Source of the DNA: Entonaema liquescens
Lineage: Eukaryota > Ascomycota > Sordariomycetes > Xylariales > Xylariaceae
Assembly (NCBI GenBank): GCA_902805475.1
Contig: CADCSX010000010.1
Coordinates: 1,161,001 to 1,225,000, forward strand
Direction of reading: 5' to 3'
DNA: 64,000 nt
The position numbers were made by a program, and so were the translations under genes. Under the pieces are notes generated by a model. It saw only the letters and a list, made by a program, of their open reading frames with translations. It did no database searches and was not told where the DNA came from. Of this stretch, positions 23,801 through 34,043 are shown in pieces (positions within the stretch are counted from its first letter, which is position 1; each line of letters starts with the position of its first letter).

Positions 23801-25395
23801 CGAAGAGGCATCGAGCCTTTTCCCAGAAAGAACACCACCCACAGCGGCAGTGAATTCCATCGACATGTCCTCATCTTCATCATTATCATAGTCAGGGCCA
23901 AAGAGGTTGTTGTCAGGTTGCGGCTCGTTCCGAATACCGCCAACTGCAACAGTAAAATCCATAGGGGCATCCTCGATCAATGATTCCTCTCCGGCTTTGT
24001 CTGGGCTCGCTGGCTGCATATTTCGCGCGTTGTTGCGCGAAGGGAATATACTACCAAGCGCTCGAGTAACATCCATTGACATCTCTTCCTCTTGAGCATC
24101 TTCCGGAGAATCATTATTGGCTTTAATAATACCGCCTACAGCATTTGTCATGTCCATGTCCATGTCCATGTCTATATCCATACCCGTAGTGTCTTCTTGC
24201 CTGACGTTCTCTCGGCTTTCAGTAGGGCTCGCTTGTTTGGGGACAGGTTTCTTAGCCCAACCAAACGATGGGATAATCTCTTCCTCTTCGTCAATGCTCT
24301 GAGCTTCGGCGCGACGAGAGGCCAAGCGAAGAGCCGTGTTTAATGTATCATCAGAATCATTGGTAACGGCTGATCTAGCCGACATAGCAGATGCGACAGA
24401 CGTGCCGGTAACTTCATCGACATCCATATCCATTGATACACCATCGGCATCGGAGTCGCTACCTGAGTCGGAACCTATCTCTTCATGGGTTTCTATCACA
24501 TCGTCTGTTCCCTCGGAGTCTGAACTATAGATACTTGAGGCCATTGTGTCATCGTTTTGATTGAAACCTAGGTTGCTAACGCCTGAACTTCTGCGTCTTC
24601 TTTGGTTCTGCGTATCTTGCTCTGGAGAATTAGGAACCAAGTCTTCAGCTTGGCTAGCGTTGCCAGATTGCGAGCCAGATGCTTGGCCTTGCGAAGCAGC
24701 TAGGGACGATGCTCTTCTTGTAGAGTCAGTTGAGGTCGTAGAATCCTGCATGTATTCGACCTCATGGAAAGTATGGAGCGTGGCTTCAGCTGCAAATGAT
24801 ACTCGTCGATTCGCAAGAGACTTTCTTCGAGCCTCTCGTCGATCATTGATCTCTTTCTCCATCTCGGCTCTTTCTCGTTCTTCTCTTTCGCGTGCAGCGG
24901 CCTGCTGTTCCTCTTCGGTACGTAAAGCAATCTTGGTTCCCGACAACCCGGAGTCGTCAGTCAGAAAAGGGTTTGGTATTTTGTCAGCTCCTTGGATAGT
25001 AGATGTGACAGATGAGTTTCGAGCAGGCTTTTTGGATTTGTACGATGGGATCTCCGGTAGCAATGGCATCGTGGGCTTAAGAATTGATCTCGGTGGTGGT
25101 CTAGCGGGAGCTGCCAAAGACTGTTTTGTGGTTATAAGTTGGCCATATGATCTAGGAGTATTAGAAATTGGGTCGCATACCACTCGTCTGTTACCCGATC
25201 CTGGCTTCAGAGCATCTAGTCCACCAGGCCCTATACTCTTACTTCGTGACTTCTTTCGCCCTCCATTACCAGCTAAAGAACTAGCCACGTCGACAGTGAT
25301 GTTCTCTTTCTCCATCTTCTTACGTCCGGGGACAATCCAGTCGACTTTCGTGTCCGTCGCGTGGACGGCATTGTGGTATCGTTGCGACCAGACAT
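20839..25395 (-). CDS. spc7: Spc7/KNL1 outer kinetochore scaffold; two single-base frameshifts
   Basis: KMN-network scaffold that recruits the spindle checkpoint and PP1. Exons: 22236-25395, 21563-22184, 20839-21506. The N-terminus has both PP1-docking motifs, SILK (about residue 104) and RVSF (about 198). Six MELT-like motifs follow at 30-40-residue spacing: MDMTNAVGGI, MDVTRALGSI, MDFTVAVGGI, MEFTAAVGGV, MDMTVGMGRI, MDMTMAMGGI. A coiled coil (from LELYQHSCRELKKYI) and the C-terminal RWD region (ELVFDVRAFKGL...VYGEQFKEDKI) complete the protein. Two frame breaks occur: in C4 at 25328-25331, between STGLSP and GRKKMEKEN, and in A5/C4 at 22835-22843, between MTPKK and PLKGRKSLHVG. Adding one base at each makes all exon phases agree (1483 aa). 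Otherwise the nearest in-frame ATG is 25315. Likely sequence errors rather than a pseudogene. Confidence 0.9.
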
Positions 25396-26068
25396 GTCGA
25401 CAACAAAGACGGATATAGGTTTATGTTAAATCTCGACAAGGGAACGATGTCCCATAGTTTACCAGGTCAAGGGTTTATCGTACTGTGTTAGTGGCGCTAT
25501 CGTGGGCGTTGTAGCCGAATAGCTAAGTGGAAAAATCACAATGTCCTCAATCTAGGAAATCTATGAACTGAAGTTGTGAGGAACGGTTAAGATGGCCTCA
25601 CTAATTCTGTAGGCGCGTTGGATGTAGTAGATAACGTCGAGCTAAATTGATCTCCATAGGCTCGCGTCAATTGGGACCAGGGTTGTTTTGTAAACATTGA
25701 ACATTGAACATTACGTTGGTGGGGTTTCATTACGATAAAAAGATCCACCCCTGGTCTATCTAGCTTTATCGTTAATGCATTATAGTTTGATGTGGTCTGA
25801 GCGCCTTTCGTTCTATGCTGTTTTTAAGAGGTACTTAAGTACCTATGCACCTACCTGAAATACTAGCGTTAAAGCCACAACGGGGCTGAACCTTCTTACC
25901 TCAAAGTGGATCCCCACACATCCCACAAGCGAGCCCACACAATAACTTTTTGAGATTTTTCCTATTTTCAATCTTTGGTAAGTTTTCGCATAATCGCAAC
26001 CACCACCACAACAACACCACGATTTCCGATCCCAACCACCTTTGCGACCTCGACAACATATCGCAAAA
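25396..26068. promoter_or_regulatory. Shared divergent intergenic region, spc7 / ribosomal protein S11
   Basis: About 670 bp separate the divergent start codons of a cell-cycle gene and a ribosomal protein gene. A pyrimidine/CA-rich stretch (CAACCACCACCACAACAACACC) directly precedes the S11 start, typical of fungal 5' leaders. No further gene. Confidence 0.5.
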
Positions 26069-26900
26069 ATGGCGACGGAATTGACTGTTCAGTCGGAGCG
26101 TGCTTTCCAGAAGCAGCCCCATATCTTCCAGAACTCCAAGGTCAAGGCTAAGTCCACGAGACCTGGCAAGGTGAGGCGACACCATTTAACCCGTTTGTTC
26201 TACTAACAACGGCGATGTACTAATGGATCTCCTCTTCAGGGTGGCCGACGATGGTACAAGGATGTCGGTCTAGGTTTCCGAACCCCCAAGACCGCTATTG
26301 AGGGCAGCTACATTGGTACGTGAGAATATCAAGATTTTTATAAGGAGGATTGGAAAACATTTATATCTTGCTGGTCGCATCGTACGAATCGCCTCGAGAA
26401 TTATTCGGCATCATACGAAACTCGCGACTCGATATGCCGAAAATCAAGAAAGAAATATCATTGGAAATTGGAAGCTAATTTTACTATCAACGTAGACAAG
26501 AAGTGCCCCTTCACTGGTCTCGTCTCCATCCGTGGCCGTATCCTGACCGGCACCGTTATTTCCACCAAGATGCACCGAACCGTCATCATCCGACGCGAGT
26601 ACCTCAAGTTTATCCCCAAGTACGCCCGATACGAGAAGCGACACAAGAACCTTGCCGCGCACGTCTCTCCCGCTTTCCGTGTTGAGGAAGGTGACCAGGT
26701 CACAGTTGGTCAATGCCGACCTCTCAGCAAGACCGTATGTTATCCTTATTACCCTACAAGTTGTGTCCGATTAGTAGTGCGAGTGATATAATTACTGGTT
26801 AAATCAAATTGCTGACTGATATAATACACAGGTCCGATTCAACGTTCTTCGTGTGCTTCCCCGAACCGGCAAGGCAGTGAAGAAGTTCAGCAAGTTCTAA
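26069..26900 (+). CDS. rps11: 40S ribosomal protein S11 (uS17)
   Basis: Small-subunit ribosomal protein uS17, 161 aa, the usual eukaryotic length. Four exons: 26069-26170, 26240-26315, 26496-26734 and 26832-26900, with canonical GT-AG introns; the second is the longest (180 nt). Family sequence throughout: QSERAFQKQPHIFQN at the N-terminus, GRRWYKDVGLGFRTPKTAIE, then DKKCPFTGLVSIRGRILTG and the S17 signature region TKMHRTVIIRREYLKFIPKY, GDQVTVGQCRPLSKTVRFNV, and a basic end KAVKKFSKF. Starts at the first ATG after a CA-rich leader. Expected to be highly expressed. Divergent from spc7. Confidence 0.97.
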
Positions 26901-28337
26901 GTTGGGGATCTTTCCTGGGCATCGATGGCGTTGTTACTTCATGGTTCTTCACGATCTCAGATACGGAACGGGTGATTCATAGGCTTTCTGCTAGTGCACA
27001 GAGATGCAACATTGGCAGTTCTGAGAAATAAAAAGGATATACCAAACACATTGTTTTGTATCCCAACGGCGTGTGAACATGGTTTGCTACAGGCTTACTT
27101 CCGATGTACGAGTGGCTAGCTCGACAAGGAATCCTTATAGTGGTTATTGATTGTTGATCTGCCGAGTCTCCCGATATACCGAACTTGCAATGTCGTTGAT
27201 TTCAGAGTTCGGCCGAAAGCAATTAATCGCGAATTTCATCACTTGCCTACAGAATAGTAGTACCTTTCAAGTTCCTCGTAATCATTCGTCCATTAGATTG
27301 TTTAGTCATAATGTCTGCTTGACAGACATTGAAAAATAAGGGCGTAAAATAAGATTAGCCTTTCCAGAATGATAATTTAGCGAATCGCCCTCTCAATTTC
27401 TTTTCCTTGTTCTACAGTTTTAACCCTATTCGAGTAACACTGCTGGATGCAACAAATCTTTTTTACCCCAAACCCGACTTTTATGTAAGTATAGTTAAGA
27501 CCTTGATCATGCTTTTTTATTGCCTCCTAGATACCAATCACTGCACTCCTACTAACGATATCACCAATGACATGGCCCAGTTCACTCTGCCTCGCCACGG
27601 GCATACTTAGTCCTAGAACAGGCGTAGGACAAAAAATCCCCTGGCATAAGTAGCCAGAGAAAATGTAGAGGTAAGACACATTGCCGAGCTAAAGTACGAT
27701 GCAACCTATTTATAAGTGCCAGTGAAACCTATGAAACCTTTGAAGCCAAGTATATTTCTCCGTTCACGTTGCGAGGGATATGGAGCAGCGTGTCCCTTTG
27801 AGGCAACTTTGTGATGGTACTACCACACCTCTATCCCAATCATGATTTATGGTGGCTTCCCAGATAAATGGCTTGCGTATATACTTGGTCCTATTCCTAA
27901 GACAGTTTCGGATGATAATTCTATGTTCCGACCCCAAGATTTTGACATGAGAAAGCCTTTATTCATTAGTCCTAAACAAGGATTCCAGGTTACCATTTTA
28001 CCAGATTACAAGATAATGAAGCCTCCTTTCAGGCATCAACATGACCTCTCGTTCTGTCAACCCCTAAAATCCTATCCACTATAGGTTATATGAAGGACTA
28101 CGGCCCAGTATCGGCCAGAAGATATTTAATGGGCTCGACTTTTCGGGGCCATTACAGCTCTATTTCTACTAGAATATAGGTAGGTAGAGACGACATATCC
28201 ACCCGTAGTATTCTAACTACTTATATCAATATGTATTCTTTTTATAATTTCATCAGGATCGTTTATTGGGAACGCCAGTTCTTCATAATGCGGAAACGGG
28301 ACCCTTTAAGTAGCTTCCACCATGTCCCAGCTCTCCA
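26901..28337. other. Intergenic downstream of S11
   Basis: The S11 3' UTR (an AATAAA-like string near 27027) followed by sequence without a convincing gene. Short ORFs at 27151, 27407 and 27842 have no recognisable product. Confidence 0.4.
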
Positions 28338-28345
28338 AATCTAAA
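28338..28345 (+). repeat. Target-site duplication (left), 8 bp AATCTAAA
   Basis: The octamer AATCTAAA abuts the left end of the TIR element and is exactly repeated at 29267-29274 at its right end, marking an insertion event. Confidence 0.85.
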
Positions 28346-29266
28346 GAGTGATGCTATTTACAGATTACCATGCCAGCCCTTCCACGTAGATTACCCCACT
28401 AAAGCAGCTGTACGCAAGTGACTCAAAAATTACCGTATTTTAATATCTTAATTTAATTATTATACAATCAATTATTTTATACTTACATTAAGAAATAATT
28501 TCAAGTAATTAATATATTTAAATTTTACTTTTCGAAACGTATTAATTAATATTAATTTTAATTAAATATAATTTTATTTTTTATAAAATTAATTTATAAA
28601 TAAAAAAAGTTAATTTATAAATAACTTTAATTAATTTACAAATAAAATAATTTAAATAATAATATTTTAATAATTTATATTATTTAAATTTTTATAAAAT
28701 AAGTAATTTAATAATATAATTTTTATAAAATAATACCGTAATTTAAAAAAAATATTATTAAATATTTAAAAATTAATTTATAAATAAAAATAATTAATTT
28801 ATAAATAACTATTTTTTAATTAAAAAAAATAATATTCGCAATTAAATAATTTACGTTAATAATATTTTTAATATAAAATAAATATATTTATATAATTACC
28901 GTAACGAAACGCGTTTAATAATATAAATATTTTTAAAATTAATTATATTTTAAACAAAATACAATTAAATGTTAATGTTTATAAATAACTTTTTTTAAAT
29001 ATTTAATCAAATATTTAATAATATTTGAAATTTTTAAATTTTTAACTTTATTACGATAATATAATTAACTATTAAAAGTTTAAATAAGTAAAATTAACTT
29101 ATAAATAGTAAATAAACCTTAAATTCAAGCCTTTTATAAGTCTAAATAGTGGCATATTATTTTACTAATAATTACTAGTCAATTTAACGTGTCAGTCACT
29201 TACAGCCGTTCGGTAAGGTAATCTACGTGGAAGGGCTGGCAAGGTAATCTGTAAATAGCATCACTC
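28346..29266. mobile_element. AT-rich non-autonomous TIR element, 921 bp
   Basis: Terminal inverted repeats of 50 bp (28346-28395 and 29217-29266) start GAGTGATGCTATTTACAG and differ at one position; weaker similarity extends inward (GCTGTA...AAGTGACT). The 8-bp direct repeat AATCTAAA flanks both ends. The interior (about 28430-29160) is almost purely A/T with short repeated phrases such as TTAATTTATAAATAA and has no coding capacity. An 8-bp duplication is typical of the hAT superfamily, but 50-bp TIRs are long for hAT; a Mutator-like element would normally make 9 bp. The interior is probably RIP-degraded or a MITE body. The boundaries are certain; the superfamily is inferred. Confidence 0.88.
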
Positions 29267-29274
29267 AATCTAAA
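29267..29274 (+). repeat. Target-site duplication (right), 8 bp AATCTAAA
   Basis: Exact copy of the octamer at 28338-28345, immediately after the right TIR. Confidence 0.85.
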
Positions 29275-30208
29275 TCCAACGCCACCATTGTGACGCCAAG
29301 CATCTTGTAAAAGCAAAGGTTCCCGGTAAGGTGTAAACATCTCGAACCCAAGTACTCTAAAGTAGGTTGGCTTTATGGTTTTTGTTACGAGGCAGAGAAA
29401 GGTTGCTTGTTAAAAAGTGATAGGAACTTTAATTCCTTACGGAAAAATCCAATCTCACGACGGTAGTTTCAATTCCTCAAACTCAGCCATGAGCCTTTGG
29501 CTTGGATAGCTGTGGGTGTTCCCTCCTTGTAAATTAACTACGACTAGAATACTCTATCGTAAGGATATCCGATCTTCCAGTGAAAACAGCGATTTAGGTA
29601 ACCACTGTCGTTAATCGGGAGCCCGCTTGTAAATAGTTGGGGAATCCGCATAGGAAGCGACGGGCCAATAGGGACTAGATACCCCAGTGAACCACGATCA
29701 GGGCAGAAGCCTTGTTCCGAATGTATGATTACTTTATGCTGTATTGCCACTCATAATATTGATAGAGGACGCGGGCAGTATGAGCCCCTATACTACCTGA
29801 GTCCTACGATATCACATCAAAGCGGATAGCTAATACGATATCGTGTTACCCCAGTTATAGGGAAAAATACTGGTCAAGATCCGATCCGAGACATCCAGTC
29901 CATAACAACGAATCGGGCCAATTCCAAAAGTAGGTAGATGAACTACTACATTTATAAGCTTGACATTGTTGTACTCACTTTCACTGGTTATACATTAGAT
30001 ATGAAGTATACGTAGCTGTGTATCCTAAAGCACTAATACTATCGAGTTTAGAATCTTATATTCTTGTACCTTATCCTATCCTATCCAGCCACCGTTTCGA
30101 TTTTAGCAGCAGACTCTTCCTTTAACACTATTTATCCTCCCTATGGTCTCATCATGAATAATTTCCCTCGTTTTTATATAGTTCAGAATATACTGAGAGT
30201 CACTACTC
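29275..30208. other. Intergenic, right of TIR element
   Basis: No convincing gene. The last part is the promoter side of the rhodopsin-type gene. The ORF at 29544-29750 on the minus strand has no recognisable product. Confidence 0.4.
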
Positions 30209-31683
30209 ATGGATAATGCTACCAACCATAATTCAGGAAACCGGGGGCCTCCTTTGCTTGCCATTGTGTGGGTTTTCACGGCTATATCGACACTGGTAGT
30301 TGTCCTAAGGTTTTATGTTCGTATAAAGATTATACACAAATTCTACCTGACCGACTATATGATTATCATAAATTTAGTACGTTAAACCTAACCTCGTTAC
30401 GTTAAATGTTTCATAGCTTATAGGTTACCGAATATCAGCTATGCGTAATAGGCAATGCCGTCCTACTCACGGTAGCAGTGTCCTGGGGCTTCGGAAAGCA
30501 TATTGATAGTCTCACAACAGACGAGGCAAAAAATGCTAATAAGTGGGTGCACATATGCAAATTCTTCGGTATCATGACACCAATATTCGGCCGCATTTCA
30601 TTTGCTTTCCTCTTGTCGGATATCATACCACCATCTTTGCCAAGACGAGTATTCTTATGGGCAATAATCGGCGTCCATTTCGTGATCGATACTCTAATGG
30701 TCTGTGTCCTCTACACACAATGCCAGCCGTTCCAGGGATACTGGGACAAAAGTATCGATCACCATTGCCGGCCATTAAGCGTAGAACAGGATACGGCTTT
30801 TGCCCAAGGCTGTAAGTGAGCAGTCTAGGGACTTCCGAAATCAGAACTCTCTAATTAGCGAATAGCCGTGGCCTCGGTAGCCGACTTAGCTCTCGCCTTA
30901 TTCCCATGTAGCCTTTTCTGGAATCTTAATATGCATTGGAAACAAAAGCTCTTCCTAAGTTCAATAATGGGACTTGGAATCTTGTAAGTCCCCTACTAAA
31001 TCCGCACCTACTTTCCATGATTATTGTGTTAAGGAGACTGCAACTCACTATGGCACTTCAGCGCTATGATTGTTTCCATTAGTAAGACTATCGAACTTCA
31101 ATCTCTTTCAAAAACTCAAGACCTAACTTGTACGTAAAGAACTATTACCCCAAATACATAACTGATGTAAAGCTAACCTTCTATACTTTCCCAGACGAGT
31201 TGGTGAAGCTTACACTAACTTGGTCGTATGTAAAAATTGTCTTTCTTCGTCTTGGAAGTATACCTAGTAGCAAATGCTAATACCTTCCATTTTAGTCTCG
31301 AAGCCCACTTTGTGCTCATTTCTGCCTCGATACCAACTGTCCGACCCATGTTCAGGACACAAAAGCCGTCCAACAGCGGGGGTGAGAAAGCCAACGTCGT
31401 GAACAGCTTCATGAAGCAGAAACGCGCTCAGTTGAGTAAATCTAGCAAGGCCTATGGGAAATTTGAGTCACTTGACCATCCTACATTGGCTAGCGTAGTT
31501 AGTACCCATGAGGGCCAAAAGGCACTCCAATCTGAGGTGCACGAAATGATGCCCGTGGCTGGACATACTCCTCAGGAAGGTCCGGCTAGCATAAGGAAAG
31601 ACATTACGGTATCAATCACATTCGACTCGGGCTCGGAACAAGCGTATACCCACCACCATCCTTTACCATTAGAGCATGTCTAG
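30209..31683 (+). CDS. Fungal rhodopsin-domain (Pth11/SAT-like) integral membrane protein
   Basis: Seven-helix membrane protein of the large fungal rhodopsin-like family, 386 aa. Six exons: 30209-30376, 30424-30811, 30866-30983, 31062-31129, 31195-31225 and 31296-31683; spliced length 1161 nt, in frame. Family landmarks: LAIVWVFTAISTLVVVLRFYVR in helix 1, SWGFGKHID, ICKFFGIMTPIFGRISFAFLL, YTQCQPFQGYWD, VASVADLALALFPCSLFW, LGIFAMIVSISKTIEL, and SLEAHFVLISASIPTVRPMF at the last helix. The acceptor at 31061 was chosen because the nearer AGs give a stop. The C-terminal tail of about 100 residues is hydrophilic. These proteins are often annotated as Pth11-like receptors, but the CFEM domain of true Pth11 is absent, so function is unknown. 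Confidence 0.85.
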
Positions 31684-32266
31684 GGAACAGAAATATAAAG
31701 TTGGGAGTCTATCTTAAGATACTGGGAACCGTAGAATAGGAGTCCGTAAATCTCATTAAGCATCTGGGACGATCTTTTTTTTTTTACACATCTTAGGTAA
31801 ATGCATAGCTTCCAATTCGATAAAGAGAAATAAACTCATCATATGAAAAATGGTTACCCAGTTCCTAGTATGAAATGCTCCTGAGTTTATCTAGATTATA
31901 GAGTTCTGTACCCATAACTCAAAGTATAGCGGCGCAGGGTAAAGTGCCTTAGTGCAGAGGCGCTACAATCTAAATGCGTAGAAAAGAAGTACCGGACCTA
32001 TCACTCGTGATAAATCCACTAAGAAGATTATAGGTAGGCAGTTGGTACCTAGATAGTGAAGATAAAGGACAATGCGAAAATACCTAAGGGAGAGCTTGTG
32101 GGATGCTGGCGACTCGTTATATTACTCGCACTTTTAAGTGCATATCTGCATCCGATAACGATAACGAATTTTGGCATTACGCACCTTTCGAGTCTCGAAG
32201 CTTCCTCGCAAAAGAGTCGTATGGAGTCAACCGACAATCATCTTTGTCTGAACCTCGAGATTTGCC
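31684..32266. other. Intergenic between rhodopsin-type and twin-CX9C genes
   Basis: The 3' flank of one gene and promoter of the next. A T-run (31777-31786) is present. No gene seen. Confidence 0.4.
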
Positions 32267-33275
32267 ATGGGATGGTGGGATAGCCTTTGGCCGTCGGGCT
32301 CGAGCGAAGATCCGCTGCGAAAGCTCGATCCGAAGCTTCGCGAATTCCTCGAGCGGGAATCACCCGTGAAATACAGCACTGCTCAGACGGCGCAACAACC
32401 CCGCGCAAAAGAGGAACCAGTAGCTCCGACGATAAATGAGGTAGAAGAACAACAAGATAATAAACCCGCCGTTCCAAAGGAGAGCCAATTCCAAGATGGT
32501 CGGTATGCACATCTGTGGAAGACGTATAGGCCGTTAGCTGAGATCGAGGCCGAGACCAAGAGCGAGCATGAGAAGCTGATGGACGTATTGGAGGGGTACA
32601 AGGAGCGCAAGAGTCAGATCGGCAAGGCGGCGCTGGAGAACTGTGCGCTCGAACAGGTCGACTGGAGGCAGTGTATGTCAAATCCGACAATGACAGAGCG
32701 CATGACCATGTGTCGCGACCAGATCAAGAAGTTTGAGAAGTGCTACATGACACAGACCGTGGGTGATCCTCTATATTACTATCTCAGAAGAGCTGTACTG
32801 ACTGCGACTATTTACATAGAGACTATTAAAAGCTCTGGGCTACCTATCAACCCTCGACCGCTCCGCCGAAGCCGAAGAAGAGATCCAAATGCACGCCGAC
32901 ACATTATACCACCGCATGTTATCGCAAGAAGCCGAGATTACTGCCGCAAGAGAGGAGGGGCGTCCGATTCCAAAGTTCCCGCCATTAATACCAAGACTAG
33001 ACCAACAACGACAATCACAGCAACCCTTAGAGGAAGATTTGACACCGGAGCAGCAGGAGACTCTAAAGGCGCGGTTAAAGAAAGTGGCCGAGGAAGACCG
33101 GGTCGCGGAAGAAGAGGCCATTAGGGCGGAATTCCGCGCAAAGGCCGAAGTCTCAGCGCGAGTGGAGGACTTGTGGAAGAAACAGGAAGAGGATAGACGG
33201 GCGCGAAAGGCAAGGGGCGAGGAGACGATGTGGGATAAGGTTACTGGAGCTTTCCGTAGCGATAATGGGAAATGA
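32267..33275 (+). CDS. Twin-CX9C (CHCH-like) protein, probably mitochondrial
   Basis: Predicted 315-aa protein, two exons (32267-32758, 32820-33275) with a 61-nt intron (GTGGGT...CATAG) in phase 0. Starts MGWWDSLWPSG, so Gly2 could be N-myristoylated. Residues about 128-163 hold two cysteine pairs, each separated by exactly nine residues: CALEQVDWRQC and CRDQIKKFEKC. This is the twin-CX9C layout of proteins oxidised by the Mia40 pathway in the mitochondrial intermembrane space. After the motif come RLLKALGYLSTLDRSAEAE and a long Glu/Lys/Arg coiled coil ending DKVTGAFRSDNGK. The combination of an N-terminal glycine, CHCH and coiled coil recalls MICOS-type proteins, but I cannot assign it to a named family. 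Confidence 0.8.
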
Positions 33276-33601
33276 TACATCTGTACGCACGATACGAAGC
33301 TCACGATGCATTAGGGTGATAGCACGGGTTATGTAGCTCTCACCAATAGGCTGACGAGGCGTGGTTGTATTATATTTTGTATTAACTACTCACGCTTATA
33401 CTTTATACAATCGGCCGAGATGCTCAGGGCTACTGCAGATGATTAAAGGCAGAAGCAAAAGAGAAAAAAAAAAGAAGTACGAAGTAAGGAACCCATTTGC
33501 AACTAAACGGAATAAGGCACTTGAAATACTTTGGAGACAGACTAAAAAAAGAATACGATCAATTCAAAACATTGATAATTGTGCGAAAGTTGCAAAATGA
33601 A
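33276..33601. other. Intergenic between twin-CX9C gene and tRNA-Gln
   Basis: The 3' flank of the upstream gene and of the minus-strand tRNA. An A-rich run (about 33464-33474) and, close to the tRNA 3' end, CATTTTGCAAC; a short T-tract terminator on the minus strand is not obvious. No gene. Confidence 0.3.
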
Positions 33602-33673
33602 AGGTCTCCCTGGGAATCGAACCCAGATTGGCGGAATCAGAATCCGCAGTGCTAGCCATTACACCAGGAAACC
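33602..33673 (-). tRNA. tRNA-Gln (anticodon CUG)
   Basis: 72-nt tRNA on the minus strand with no intron. The 7-bp acceptor stem pairs GGTTTCC with GGAGACC (one G-U). The A box region reads TGGTGTAATGG and the B box GGTTCGAATCC, both as internal RNA polymerase III promoter elements. The 5-bp anticodon stem (GCGGA/TCCGC) encloses the loop TTCTGAT, giving CTG at 33638-33640, which reads CAG (Gln). The T stem is CTGGG/CCCAG. All arms are intact, so it should be functional. Confidence 0.96.
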
Positions 33674-34008
33674 AGCTAATGAAACCATGTGATGGTTGTG
33701 ATTGGTGGTTCCCAATTGATGAATTCAAGGCTTCATATTTTAGCTTATAACCGGGGTCATCTTTTGCCAGATTTGTTCGTAACAGTAACGTCTTGGCGTC
33801 AATAGCTTCAATGCTTGCGGGTCTAGTCTAACATCTGACATAGCATGAATAGGAGATATGAAGTTAGGTAATGAGTATTGATATCATCGTATTTATTTTA
33901 CTAAAATACCTTCTATTATATTCTAGGTTTGCCAGCTACGAACTCATGTAAGAAGTAATAACCGAATAATCCACACGCTCCCATAAACACCACCAACTTC
34001 CATCTAGT
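33674..34008. other. Intergenic between tRNA-Gln and the synthase-like gene
   Basis: tRNA 5' flank and 3' flank of the glutathionylspermidine synthase-like gene. AT-rich, no gene seen. Confidence 0.3.
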
Positions 34009-34043
34009 TAACCTAACCTAACCTAACCTAACCTAACCTAACT
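34009..34043. repeat. (AACCT/AGGTT)n pentanucleotide repeat, about six units
   Basis: Six perfect ACCTA units at 34011-34040. On the minus strand the repeat reads (TTAGG)n and supplies the TAG stop codon (34038-34040) of the synthase-like gene. Ascomycete telomeres are normally TTAGGG, so this is not evidence of a telomere. Confidence 0.9.

Noticed and set aside
28430..29160. AT-rich block as a centromere or mitochondrial insert
   Set aside because: It is bounded by TIRs and a target duplication, so it is the interior of a transposable element.
34009..34043. Telomere or interstitial telomere
   Set aside because: The unit is TTAGG, not TTAGGG, only about six copies, and it overlaps a coding stop in the middle of a gene-rich region.
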